Assembly (NCBI GenBank): GCA_000940995.1 | Contig: CP005974.1 | Location: forward strand, 2,232,001 to 2,296,000 | From: Photobacterium gaetbulicola Gung47 | GTDB lineage: Bacteria > Pseudomonadota > Gammaproteobacteria > Enterobacterales > Vibrionaceae | DNA: 64,000 nt | Reading direction: 5' to 3' | Shown here: in pieces, positions 25,705-34,561 of the stretch | Layout of the letters: the number at the start of each line of letters is the position of its first letter | Numbering within the stretch: position 1 is the stretch's first letter | Program-made: the position numbers and the translations under genes | Notes under the pieces: generated by a model | Told to the model about the DNA's origin: nothing | Database searches by the model: none | What the model saw: only the letters and a program-made list of their open reading frames with translations

Positions 25705-27140
25705 ACGTCTCTCGATAAAAATAATTCTACTATCAGCCCCCTCTCCGGGTGGTTATTCAGTATCAAGTCGCCACCATGAGAACGTGCAATACTTCTTGAA
25801 ATCGTTAACCCGAGGCCAGATCCGTCGACGTCTTGATCTCCGGTTCTGAAGTAAGGCTCAAAAACCTTTTCCAGCAATTTGTTTTCAATCCCAGGCCCAT
25901 AGTCTCGTATGGTGATCACAAGGTATGATGCTGAATTCAAGACCGAAATATCCACCTTTTCACCATACAAAACCGCATTATCAACCAGGTTATAAATTGA
26001 ACGCTTTATCGCGACCGGTTTGCCGACGTAGTGAGTGTCCGGGATGTGTTCAAGAGACACCGTTGGCTTATGACGGTTATAATAGTCGGCACACTGCACT
26101 AAGAGGCTGGCGATGTCGATTGTCTCAGGCTCTTCATGAATGTCGGTTTCGCGAATACACTGCAAGGCCCCTTTTAGCAGCAACTCGAATTCGTTGAGCA
26201 GCTTTTCAAACCGCAACCTTGTCTGCTCATCATCGAGCATTTCAGTCCGCAATTTGAGGCAGGCAAGTGGCGTTTTCAAATCATGGGATATCGCACTGAA
26301 TAGCATTTCTCGGTCACGGATATATGATCGCACTCTCCTGTTCATTTTGTTAAAGGCGTGAACCGTAGCCTTCATCTCTGAACTCCCTTCCTCTTTGATC
26401 TCTTTGACCACTAACTGAGAGCCCATCAGTGTGGCCGCCTTTGCCAATGATTTAATGGGGCGCAGCTCCTTTCGGACGATCCACGCAGTACAAAGCATCA
26501 ATAGCACGGATGTAATACCAAGAAAAATAAACTGACGTTGCTCTATAAACGGTGTAGATAAACTCGAAAATGTCACGGGTAAAACCGAAGCGATATAAAA
26601 CCATTCTTGCTCGGACATTTTGATTTGCATCACTAAAATAGGGAGATTTAACTCACCCAAAACCAAGCTGTACTTGGTCCAAATCTCCGGCAGTTCATTC
26701 AGCCTAATAGCAGAATTAAAAACCCGTATATCTTCTCTTTTCGTTAACGCAACATGAATTTCTTCAACCCCGGAAAGTGAAGACATCAGTTCCTGCTCCA
26801 GCTCTTGAATCAACCATGGTGTATAGCGAAAACTGGTAAGGGTATTATTAGGAATATACTTATCATTGATAGAGATAAAGAAACGTGTTCCACCTGATTC
26901 TCGCAACTGGTTGAGAATTAGATGGCGATAGTTAACTGGGAGTGATTGAAAGTAACTGTAGGTATCTAATGCCCCCTCAGCAATACTCAAAGCAGTTTGT
27001 TTAATGCTTTCCTTTTTCTCTTCTTCATTGGCATGATACCAAATTGCTCCGGCGATTAATTCGGCAATGATAATGACTACTAATAATGTAGCCCCAACGC
27101 GAAATGTAATTGACTTAAAAAGTGGTGGAAGCTTATTCAT
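25701..27140 (-). CDS. Membrane sensor histidine kinase of the solute-binding-protein two-component system
   Basis: The 479-residue protein has a TM helix at about 13-33, a periplasmic sensor domain of about 170 residues and TM2 at about 206-224. A HAMP linker follows, then the H-box SAISHDLKTPLACLKL and an HATPase with YGPGIENKLLEKVFEPYFR and GSGLGLTISRS. It belongs to the EnvZ/OmpR-like class. It is transcribed after the response regulator (7-base gap) and overlaps the solute-binding protein. No close named homologue came to mind. Confidence 0.9.
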   Translation of the reverse strand: MNKLPPLFKSITFRVGATLLVVIIIAELIAGAIWYHANEEEKKESIKQTALSIAEGALDTYSYFQSLPVNYRHLILNQLRESGGTRFFISINDKYIPNNTLTSFRYTPWLIQELEQELMSSLSGVEEIHVALTKREDIRVFNSAIRLNELPEIWTKYSLVLGELNLPILVMQIKMSEQEWFYIASVLPVTFSSLSTPFIEQRQFIFLGITSVLLMLCTAWIVRKELRPIKSLAKAATLMGSQLVVKEIKEEGSSEMKATVHAFNKMNRRVRSYIRDREMLFSAISHDLKTPLACLKLRTEMLDDEQTRLRFEKLLNEFELLLKGALQCIRETDIHEEPETIDIASLLVQCADYYNRHKPTVSLEHIPDTHYVGKPVAIKRSIYNLVDNAVLYGEKVDISVLNSASYLVITIRDYGPGIENKLLEKVFEPYFRTGDQDVDGSGLGLTISRSIARSHGGDLILNNHPERGLIVELFLSRDV

Positions 27141-27147
27141 TAATTAT

Positions 27148-27852
27148 CTATGACTCAAAAAAGGTATCAACAGCCAACATGTATCCTTTATTTCTGACAG
27201 TCAGGATAATTGAACGATCATGATCATGAAGGTGTTTCCGAAGCCTACTCATTTGCACATCTATCCCCCGTTCCATTGGCTCAGCATCTCTTCCCCACAC
27301 CCACTGGGCGATTTCATCCCGACTGAAAATCTTATTCGGGTTCTGCACGAATAAGCTCAACAAAGAAAAGTCTGCACCAGAAAGCTGGACTGTTTCGCCA
27401 TCAGCATGGACCAGCCGCCTTTTGACCGTATCGAAAGTCCAATTTAAAAATCCAACCCTCCGGCTGAATAACGTACCGCTATTGAATTCACTGCGACGTA
27501 ATAGTGCTTTGATTCGTGCTAATAACTCCCTAGGGCTGAATGTTTTAGTAATATAATCATCGGCCCCGACTTCCAATCCCGTAATGCGATCGACTTCATC
27601 ACATACCGCTGTCAGCATTATAATGGGGACATGTGATTTTAAGCGTATTTTACTGCATAGTGTAAAGCCATCTTCACCGGGAAGCATTATATCCAGTACA
27701 ATAAGATGCGGTTCATTAATAGCTATTTGTTGCCACATTTCATCACCATCAGATGCTGTAACAACGTTAAACCCTGAACGACTTAAATATTCGCTGAGCG
27801 CATCTCTAATTTCTTCACTATCATCCACAACAAGTATGTTTTTCTTGTCCAT
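27148..27852 (-). CDS. OmpR-family response regulator
   Basis: The protein is 234 residues from ATG 27852 (MDKKNILVVDDSEE), with CAGGG upstream. The receiver domain has the acidic pair DD, the phosphoacceptor in LIVLDIMLPGEDG, the Thr in MLTA and the Lys in ADDYITKTFSP. The C-terminal winged helix has GADFSLLSLFVQNPNKIFSRDEI, split here by family blocks, and VQMSRLRKHL. It is the first gene of the operon. The intergenic region upstream, shared with the divergent PIG-L gene, holds overlapping palindromes that could be its binding site. Confidence 0.92.
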   Translation of the reverse strand: MDKKNILVVDDSEEIRDALSEYLSRSGFNVVTASDGDEMWQQIAINEPHLIVLDIMLPGEDGFTLCSKIRLKSHVPIIMLTAVCDEVDRITGLEVGADDYITKTFSPRELLARIKALLRRSEFNSGTLFSRRVGFLNWTFDTVKRRLVHADGETVQLSGADFSLLSLFVQNPNKIFSRDEIAQWVWGRDAEPMERGIDVQMSRLRKHLHDHDRSIILTVRNKGYMLAVDTFFES

Positions 27853-27946
27853 AAGAAACCCTGACAAATACAATCGAACTAGTTATATGTTTTATCAACA
27901 AACAGGGCAAGTTGTTTGTTGGTTAATTGGATCTACGTATTGTTTT

Positions 27947-27974
27947 AGCGCTTTTGTAAGAAAGCGCTTACAAA
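27947..27974. promoter_or_regulatory. Two overlapping 8-bp palindromes in the regulator / PIG-L divergent promoter
   Basis: AGCGCTTT-N6-AAAGCGCT (27947-27968) and TTTGTAAG-N6-CTTACAAA (27953-27960 with 27967-27974) interlock, each a perfect 8-bp inverted repeat with a 6-base spacer. They lie about 95 bases upstream of the regulator ATG and 160 upstream of the PIG-L ATG. They could be operator sites, or alternative RNA hairpins if transcribed. Confidence 0.6.
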
Positions 27975-28130
27975 TAAATAACTATAAATTACTTATCAAG
28001 CGAAATATATTGCTAGGATTGTCAGCAAATAAAAGCATGGCCGTTCATTTCATATTCTTGCAAGTTTCTTTGTAATGTTCGGCGTTTAAAGCAGTCACCT
28101 CATAGTTTGAAAACAATTAGGATGTGAAAC

Positions 28131-29054
28131 ATGAAGATAGGAAAAAGCCCGTTAAAAACAGCTGTTACTGTTCTTGCCCTTGCTATGGTACCGAGTGTTG
28201 TATCTGCCCAGACATATTCGACAATACCGGAGCAAAACCTCTACTTTTTAAGCCCCCACCCCGATGACATACTACTTACCTTTGGTGGACTCATCAGCAA
28301 ATTAGCCAATGAAGGTAGTATAGAGCACAAAACCAATGTAACAGAGGTATTCTTTAGCCTGTCAAACTACTCTACTAATCATCTGGATATCTTAACCAAT
28401 AAACGGGTGCTTGATATAACGAAAATGCGCTTTAATGAAGATTTTAGCGCCCACACTGAAATGTTCGGCAGCTGGAATAACTTCCGTTATAAAACAGCCG
28501 GGTTCTACGATGCGCCATTGCGATTATATGAAGGATCACCGACGGCTGGTGGAGGGCCTGGTGGTACATTTTCTGATTTCAGGCAGGCTGAAATTGACGT
28601 CTACAACCGAATTGCTGCAGATATAACCCCGATACTCAAACAAGAAGATTGTGCAGCGTTTGTCCTACTCGCCAATGGTTCACACATTGATCATTTTGTA
28701 GTTCGTGAAGCGGTGATGAAAGCAGCACATGACTTGGGCAAAGATGCTCAGTGCCAGATTTATTTTGGAGAAGATCAGCCCTATACCGGAGCAAACCCCG
28801 ACAAAGCACAAGATGAGCTTAACACCATTAAAGCTAGACTTCCGAACAATGCGATATCAAAAATAACCTACTGGTATGACAAGGACTACAAGTTAGAGTT
28901 ATTTAAGAAATATTATCTCAGTCAGTATGATGTCGGCTATATTCCGCCGCTGGAAAGTGCAGAGTTTGAAAACATCTATAAGTGGGACAAGTCGACATAT
29001 GGCGAACTGCAGAAACATCATTTGTGCAACTCTTCTTACTGCTCTCTAAACTAG
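28131..29054 (+). CDS. Secreted PIG-L family deacetylase
   Basis: The 307-residue protein has a signal peptide ending VVSAQ. The LmbE/PIG-L metal motif SPHPDD follows, with NGSHIDHFVV as the second metal-binding segment. These zinc enzymes remove N-acetyl groups from GlcNAc-type sugars or related compounds. Export to the periplasm or outside, plus divergence from a sugar-type ligand-sensing two-component system, suggest action on an environmental acetylated sugar. The substrate is inference. A Gly-rich loop (SPTAGGGPGGTFSDF) lies mid-protein. Confidence 0.85.
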   Translation: MKIGKSPLKTAVTVLALAMVPSVVSAQTYSTIPEQNLYFLSPHPDDILLTFGGLISKLANEGSIEHKTNVTEVFFSLSNYSTNHLDILTNKRVLDITKMRFNEDFSAHTEMFGSWNNFRYKTAGFYDAPLRLYEGSPTAGGGPGGTFSDFRQAEIDVYNRIAADITPILKQEDCAAFVLLANGSHIDHFVVREAVMKAAHDLGKDAQCQIYFGEDQPYTGANPDKAQDELNTIKARLPNNAISKITYWYDKDYKLELFKKYYLSQYDVGYIPPLESAEFENIYKWDKSTYGELQKHHLCNSSYCSLN

Positions 29055-29065
29055 CCGGGTAAATA

Positions 29066-29094
29066 AAAACCCGAGTGTATGTCACTCGGGTTTT
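29066..29094. terminator. Bidirectional terminator
   Basis: A 12-bp perfect stem (AAAACCCGAGTG / CACTCGGGTTTT) with a 5-base loop lies between the PIG-L gene and the convergent DUF2987 gene. Confidence 0.88.
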
Positions 29095-29137
29095 ATCCCC
29101 AAGTAACGTCAAGTCGCTTGAGGTATTCATTAAGTGG

Positions 29138-29746
29138 CTAGTGGCGCGGAATCCAAGGGGTGACCTTAACGGCTGGCCGATGAAATGTTATCGTCTCACC
29201 TTCAGCCAATGTCGATAACTCAATAACCTTGCTATCACCACTGCCAAAGTGCACGACAACCCCTTCGACATCAGGCATGAACCATCCCGAAAACATTCCA
29301 CCGAGATCTGACAAAATCTGGTTCATCTGAGGAACAAGCTTGGCAACATCGGCTTGCTGGATTGAGGTGCCGTAATCTTGCTTAGCAATGACTTGCATCG
29401 AAACATCACAGGTAATGCCATCGTCAATGACATAGGTAACGTCTGGGTTGGCCTGGCGCAAATTACTATCAATTGGCACCGTCAGCTCATTGTTTGCCGG
29501 GATCACTAACTCTTCATAATGCTCATCTTTGCGCATCGATCCCTTGTGGATTTGACAGACACTGCCATCCTGCTGATTGAGAAGGAACAGTGCCAATTTG
29601 ACATCATCATGTCCTTCTTTGATATTTTGTTTGAGCTTGCTGTAAAGTGTGCTGTAACGCATCTCAACGTTTTGTGCCGATGCGTCATGAGCATAGAGCG
29701 AAGTGCTGGCAAACAAGCCTGCGACTAGCCAATGGGTTAACTTCAT
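29138..29746 (-). CDS. DUF2987-type periplasmic protein
   Basis: The 202-residue protein has a signal peptide ending near YAHDASA. The opening VEMRYSTLYSKLKQN and the two-cysteine beta-rich body match the DUF2987 family seen in Vibrio and Shewanella. The function is unknown. It follows the glucosaminidase gene by 3 bases (AAGGATAAAGG before the ATG), forming an operon with it and the membrane protein upstream. Confidence 0.75.
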   Translation of the reverse strand: MKLTHWLVAGLFASTSLYAHDASAQNVEMRYSTLYSKLKQNIKEGHDDVKLALFLLNQQDGSVCQIHKGSMRKDEHYEELVIPANNELTVPIDSNLRQANPDVTYVIDDGITCDVSMQVIAKQDYGTSIQQADVAKLVPQMNQILSDLGGMFSGWFMPDVEGVVVHFGSGDSKVIELSTLAEGETITFHRPAVKVTPWIPRH

Positions 29747-29749
29747 CCT

Positions 29750-30538
29750 TTATCCTTGGCGCCAGTATTGATTGTTATGCTTGATCATGGCTTGAATTTC
29801 ATCAACATATGCATGACCACGCTCTGAATAACGGCTTAGTCCTTCTGCCAGTTTCGTACCTTCAACGACTTCACCGGCCTTGCGCTGTGCAGAGCGAATA
29901 TCACGCAAGTCTTGGTAGGCACGATTGGTATTCACGTTCATGAAGTAGGCTTGCACTGATAAATACGGTGATGCGAATACCGCCACTTCATGGCTCGCTC
30001 CTTCATTCCGTGCATTAGGAACCAAGCCGCAGCCTTTACGATAACACCATTGGCCAAAATAGTTGTTGCCTTCGATTGCAAAGCGTGAGGTACCCCATCC
30101 TGATTCATTTGCCGCCTGGCTAAGGACAAGCGACTCGGGAAGGACGTCAACACGCTCCAGCATAGCCGCGAGCCAATCGGCGGTAATCATATTACCGTCA
30201 AGCGGAAGCTTGTAGGCGTCAGCGAGCTTTTGGGCATAGGCATATTGATCCCGAGAAAGCGATTTACCGGTATTCACTGAAGATAAAACCGACTCGAGGA
30301 ACTGACGCTCTTCTGTTATCCGTTGATTCTCGTGTTCAACGGCAGGGCGAAGAAAGTCGAAGAAGGCCGCTTTCTTCAGAGTAACGTCGGTGATTTGGGA
30401 AAAGTCTGGCTTGGCATTTTGTGAAGAGGCCGAGGCGGCCTCATCACTGGAGCTTTGGAATGGGATTTCGCCACATGCTGTCAATCCACTGACTAATGCA
30501 AGAATGGCAACTTTACTGGTTGTTATATTTTTTATCAC
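29750..30538 (-). CDS. Bax-like lipoprotein with glucosaminidase domain
   Basis: The 262-residue lipoprotein starts with GTG at 30538 in a GTGA overlap with the upstream gene. The lipobox is GLTAC. The Bax/glucosaminidase domain carries the active-site segment SLVLSQAANESGWGTSRFA, then GNNYFGQWCYRKGCGLVP and FASPYLSVQAYFMNVNTN, typical of the Bax subfamily. It probably cleaves peptidoglycan glycan strands or the GlcNAc linkage. E. coli Bax is longer and not an obvious lipoprotein. Confidence 0.88.
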   Translation of the reverse strand: MIKNITTSKVAILALVSGLTACGEIPFQSSSDEAASASSQNAKPDFSQITDVTLKKAAFFDFLRPAVEHENQRITEERQFLESVLSSVNTGKSLSRDQYAYAQKLADAYKLPLDGNMITADWLAAMLERVDVLPESLVLSQAANESGWGTSRFAIEGNNYFGQWCYRKGCGLVPNARNEGASHEVAVFASPYLSVQAYFMNVNTNRAYQDLRDIRSAQRKAGEVVEGTKLAEGLSRYSERGHAYVDEIQAMIKHNNQYWRQG

Positions 30539-31335
30539 GCGTCAAAAACCTTTGGATCCCCCTGCTGGTTTTGGTCGTTATCATTTTGTCCTTTCTGAAC
30601 TGTCGTAACATGCAGCGAGACACCAAAAAGATTGCGGTAGATAATGGCTTTCACATTAAAGAAGAATGGGATCGTCCAAATTAAACCGATACCAGCAGTG
30701 GCAAATGAAATAATAAACATCGTTAGGATGACAATAAAAATAGCTGTCATCGGCAGTAGTTTACGCAAAGTTGCCACGAGTGAAAACTGAATTGCTTTCA
30801 GTGGTGATAAACGTTTTTCGCAAACCAGCATAATTGCCATGCTAAAGCCCATCGAAAGCAGCATACCGAAAATAGGGAAAATCGCATTGGCGATACCCTG
30901 TAACGAAGCGCTGAGCAGCACCGTGATAACTGAAACCAGGGCGAAAGGAAACCCCTTGACCAAGTAGCTTGGTTTACTTGGCAGACCAACTGCATGGTTC
31001 AATGCCATCAAGCTAACGCCCGCCAACAGAGGAGCACTTAATACATCCGACCAGAAATTTGCCATATAACCCGCCTCAATGACCGAGGCAGACATCTCGC
31101 CGCCAGTTATAACGGCATCGAAAAACACCGCAGCACTTCCAAGTTGCACTTGAAGGCCCAGCAGAAGCAGCGCAACTTGTGCCAGAAACAAACCAATAAC
31201 CGCTGGCAAGAAAGTCAGAAAATTCTTGGCTGTGATCTTCCAGGCTTCTTGAAGCACAGACAGTGACTGAAGATCACTCTCACCTTTCAACGCTCTTTCG
31301 ATTGAGCCGCCAACTTGGAATGTTTTGTTATTCAT
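30535..31335 (-). CDS. Polytopic inner-membrane protein, unknown function
   Basis: The 266-residue protein has about six membrane helices, a soluble N-terminus (SIERALKGESDLQSLSVLQEAW) and a polar Gln/Asn/Asp-rich tail. It resembles the loosely defined BPSS1780/DUF-type membrane proteins with repeated glycerophosphodiester-like helices, but I do not assign a family. It is first in an operon with the Bax-like lipoprotein and the DUF2987 protein, so an envelope role is likely. Confidence 0.75.
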   Translation of the reverse strand: MNNKTFQVGGSIERALKGESDLQSLSVLQEAWKITAKNFLTFLPAVIGLFLAQVALLLLGLQVQLGSAAVFFDAVITGGEMSASVIEAGYMANFWSDVLSAPLLAGVSLMALNHAVGLPSKPSYLVKGFPFALVSVITVLLSASLQGIANAIFPIFGMLLSMGFSMAIMLVCEKRLSPLKAIQFSLVATLRKLLPMTAIFIVILTMFIISFATAGIGLIWTIPFFFNVKAIIYRNLFGVSLHVTTVQKGQNDNDQNQQGDPKVFDA

Positions 31336-31692
31336 TTGTATTTCACTAAATATTACACACTAGGCCCGTGATTGTACGCTAGTTAGGCCCGATAGAGAAA
31401 CTTTGCGACAAAAAGCTGCTTTTCCGTCCAGAGTGTGACTTTGGGGGGCGAATTAGCTAGTCAGTCTGAATACACTATGATTAATAGATTACGCCTACGG
31501 AATGCATATGCTTATGCCTTGATTTTAAAGTAAATTTCATTCGGGTACAGACACTGCATCCAAGCTGTTATTAAACAGATGTTCGCTAGTATGAAAATAG
31601 TCTAAGAAATTGGAAAAAAACGCTTTGAATTACGCGTTTACGGGACTATTATGCGCCCCCTAAATTCAACCTAATAGTTGGGGGGATTATCT
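31336..31692. promoter_or_regulatory. Divergent promoter region before potABCD, with a possible SD-masking hairpin
   Basis: The 357-base gap contains both promoters. At its right end C5 (31656-31660) and CAAC (31667-31670) are complementary to GTTG (31677-31680) and the G6 Shine-Dalgarno of potA (31680-31685). Folding would hide the ribosome-binding site. No clear -35/-10 pair was fixed. Confidence 0.4.
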
Positions 31693-32841
31693 ATGAAACC
31701 CCTGGGTGGAGATCTTGTAGAATTGAACGCTGCAGAAACAACTAAAGCACCAGTGATTCAGCTTAAAGGGCTGGGCAAAAGCTTCGATGGCAAGCAAATT
31801 ATCACTGGTCTCGATCTGAATGTGAACGATGGTGAATTCCTTACCATCCTTGGCCCTTCTGGCTGTGGTAAAACAACTGTTCTTCGACTAATCGCCGGCT
31901 TTGAAAATGCCGATGCGGGACAGATTGTTATTGCCGGCAAAGACGTAACAGGTATTCCAGCGGAACAACGCAACGTAAATACTGTATTTCAGAGTTATGC
32001 TCTTTTCCCGCATATGACAGTCTTTGACAATGTTGCTTTCGGCCTGCGTATGCAGAAAGTCGCTGAGAGTGAGATTGAGCCTCGCGTAATGGAAGCGCTG
32101 CGTATGGTGCAACTAGAGAAGTTTGCCCCTCGTAAGCCTCACCAGCTTTCTGGTGGTCAGCAGCAGCGGGTTGCAATCGCACGAGCGGTAGTGAACAAGC
32201 CAAAAGTATTGTTGTTGGACGAATCCCTGTCTGCGTTGGACTACAAACTTCGCAAACAGATGCAGATCGAGCTGAAACAGCTGCAGCGTAAACTGGGTAT
32301 TACCTTCATTTTCGTTACCCACGATCAGGAAGAAGCCCTTTCAATGTCAGACCGTATCATTGTTATGCGCTCTGGTAATGTTGAGCAAGATGGCTCTCCT
32401 CGTGAAATTTACGAAGAGCCAGAGAACCTATTTGTCGCGCGTTTCATTGGCGAAATCAACGTGTTTGATGCGGTCGTCAAAGAGCGCTTGGATGAAACCC
32501 GTGTATTGGCAAATGTTGAAGGCCGCCCTTCAATGATCCACTGCAAGCTGCCAGTTAGCCCGGGTGACAAAGTTAAAGTATTGCTGCGACCTGAAGATAT
32601 TCGTCTGGAAGAAATCAACAATGGTGACGAAGCACAAGGCATCATTGGTTATATCCGTGAACGTACCTATAAAGGTATGACGCTTGACTCTGTGGTCGAG
32701 CTGGAGACGGGCACGTCTGTCATGGTAAGTGAATTCTTCAACGAAGATGATCCTGATGTGGACCACTCTCTGGATCAAAAAGTTGCGGTTACTTGGGTTG
32801 AAAGCTGGGAAGTGGTGCTAGCAGATGAACAAGAAGCTTAA
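31693..32841 (+). CDS. potA: Spermidine/putrescine ABC transporter ATPase
   Basis: The protein is 382 residues from ATG 31693, preceded by a GGGGGG ribosome-binding site 6 bases away; the frame is open to a TTG at 31678. Walker A is GPSGCGKTT, the signature is LSGGQQQR and Walker B is LLLDES, with the D-loop SALD. A C-terminal TOBE regulatory domain follows (about 290-375). It hydrolyses ATP on the inner face to drive polyamine uptake through PotBC. It overlaps potB by 17 bases. Confidence 0.96.
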   Translation: MKPLGGDLVELNAAETTKAPVIQLKGLGKSFDGKQIITGLDLNVNDGEFLTILGPSGCGKTTVLRLIAGFENADAGQIVIAGKDVTGIPAEQRNVNTVFQSYALFPHMTVFDNVAFGLRMQKVAESEIEPRVMEALRMVQLEKFAPRKPHQLSGGQQQRVAIARAVVNKPKVLLLDESLSALDYKLRKQMQIELKQLQRKLGITFIFVTHDQEEALSMSDRIIVMRSGNVEQDGSPREIYEEPENLFVARFIGEINVFDAVVKERLDETRVLANVEGRPSMIHCKLPVSPGDKVKVLLRPEDIRLEEINNGDEAQGIIGYIRERTYKGMTLDSVVELETGTSVMVSEFFNEDDPDVDHSLDQKVAVTWVESWEVVLADEQEA

Positions 32842-33682
32842 TCTTCAAAACATCATCATAACCGTCATTGTTGGTTGGCTATTGCTGTTTGTATTTATTC
32901 CCAACCTGATGATCATCGGCACCAGTTTTCTGACCCGAGATGATGCAAACCTGATTGAAATGACCTTCACATTGGACAACTACATCCGGTTGTTTGATCC
33001 GCTTTATGCCAAGGTCATGATGCATTCGTTCTATATGGCGCTGGTGGCTACCCTGCTGTGCTTGGTAATTGGCTACCCGTTTGCCTATGCGATTGCAAAG
33101 ATGCCTGAAAAATGGCGTCCGTTTATGCTGTTTTTGGTGATTGTACCGTTCTGGACCAACTCACTGATCCGTACTTACGGTTTGAAGATCATGCTGGGAA
33201 CCCGCGGGATTTTAAACAATACCCTGCTCTACCTGGATATTATCGATAAACCGCTGCGAATCATGTACACCGAATACGCGGTGATGGTTGGCCTGGTCTA
33301 CATTCTCCTGCCATTTATGGTGCTACCGCTGTATTCGGCAATTGAGAAGCTCGACCACAATTATATTGAAGCTGCCCGTGATTTGGGTGCGAACAAGTTC
33401 CAGACATTCGTAAAAGTGATTGTTCCACTGACCATGCCAGGCATCATTGCAGGCTGCCTCCTGGTGCTCTTGCCAGCACTCGGGATGTTCTATGTGTCCG
33501 ACCTACTCGGTGGAGCAAAGAACCTGCTGATCGGTAACGTGATTAAGAGCCAGGTCTTGAACGCTCGCGATTGGCCGTTCGGTGCAGCAACCAGTATTGC
33601 ATTGACTATCGCGATGGCAGTCATGCTGTACGCCTACTACCGGGCAGGCAAACTGCTTAACCGTAAAGTGGAGCTTGAATAA
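32825..33682 (+). CDS. potB: Spermidine/putrescine ABC transporter permease B
   Basis: This 285-residue inner-membrane permease has about six helices and the EAA loop YIEAARDLGANKFQTFVKVIVPLTMPG (core EAARDLGA), which contacts PotA. The opening LQNIIITVIVGWLLLFVFIPNLMIIG is as in E. coli PotB. Its stop overlaps the potC start by one base (TAATG). Confidence 0.96.
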   Translation: MNKKLNLQNIIITVIVGWLLLFVFIPNLMIIGTSFLTRDDANLIEMTFTLDNYIRLFDPLYAKVMMHSFYMALVATLLCLVIGYPFAYAIAKMPEKWRPFMLFLVIVPFWTNSLIRTYGLKIMLGTRGILNNTLLYLDIIDKPLRIMYTEYAVMVGLVYILLPFMVLPLYSAIEKLDHNYIEAARDLGANKFQTFVKVIVPLTMPGIIAGCLLVLLPALGMFYVSDLLGGAKNLLIGNVIKSQVLNARDWPFGAATSIALTIAMAVMLYAYYRAGKLLNRKVELE

Positions 33683-34452
33683 TGGGACGCGCATTTAAAT
33701 TCAGTTTTATGACTGTGGTGTATGCCTTCCTATATACACCAATCATTATCCTGATTGTTAACTCATTCAATGCCAGCAAATTCGGCATGAAATGGGGAGG
33801 TTTTACCACCAAGTGGTATCACCAGCTGGTAAACAACGACAGCTTGATGCAGGCGGCATGGCATTCGCTGAACATTGCCGTGTTCTCGGCAACGGCAGCG
33901 GCGATTATTGGTAGTTTGACGGCGGTTGCCCTCTTCCGCTACCAGTTCCGCGGCAAACATTTTGTCAACGGCATGCTGTTCGTGGTGATGATGTCACCAG
34001 ACATCGTAATGGCAATCTCGCTGCTGGCGCTGTTTATCTTGGTTGGCGCGGAGCTTGGCTTCCTCACCTTGCTGCTTTCGCACATTACATTCTGCCTGCC
34101 ATTCGTGGTGGTAACGGTTTACAGCCGCTTGAAAGGGTTTGATGTGAAAATGCTGGAAGCTGCACGTGATTTGGGCGCAAGCGAATGGGTCATCCTAAAG
34201 CAGATTATCCTGCCGCTAGCCAAGCCTGCGGTTGCCGCTGGTTGGTTGCTAAGCTTCACCCTGTCGCTGGATGACGTCATTGTCAGTTCATTTGTAACAG
34301 GTCCGAGTTACGAAATTTTGCCTTTGAAGATTTACTCCATGGTTAAAGTGGGTATTTCACCAGAAGTGAACGCATTGGCTACAATTATGCTAATTGTGTC
34401 TCTGATCCTAGTTGTCAGTTCTCAACTGCTGGCACGGGAGAAGATAAAATAA
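33682..34452 (+). CDS. potC: Spermidine/putrescine ABC transporter permease C
   Basis: This 256-residue permease has about six helices and the EAA loop MLEAARDLGASEWVILKQI. The opening FKFSFMTVVYAFLYTPIIILIVNSFN is PotC-like. It is coupled to potB. Two hairpins separate it from potD1. Confidence 0.96.
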   Translation: MGRAFKFSFMTVVYAFLYTPIIILIVNSFNASKFGMKWGGFTTKWYHQLVNNDSLMQAAWHSLNIAVFSATAAAIIGSLTAVALFRYQFRGKHFVNGMLFVVMMSPDIVMAISLLALFILVGAELGFLTLLLSHITFCLPFVVVTVYSRLKGFDVKMLEAARDLGASEWVILKQIILPLAKPAVAAGWLLSFTLSLDDVIVSSFVTGPSYEILPLKIYSMVKVGISPEVNALATIMLIVSLILVVSSQLLAREKIK

Positions 34453-34473
34453 GGCTTGCAACACCGCTTTAAA

Positions 34474-34521
34474 TTTGGCTTCAGCCAAAGAACGAGCAAG
34501 TGGCTTTCGGGCCACTTGTTT
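34474..34521 (+). terminator. Two hairpins between potC and potD1
   Basis: TTTGGC-TTCA-GCCAAA (34474-34489) is followed by CAAGTGGC-N6-GCCACTTG (34497-34518), then TTTTG. The second looks like a leaky terminator or a 3'-end stabiliser. It could uncouple potD dose from potABC dose, as is common for binding-protein genes. Confidence 0.55.
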
Positions 34522-34561
34522 TGTATTAACACCCTAAAAGGGTTTTGGAGATGATAATCTA

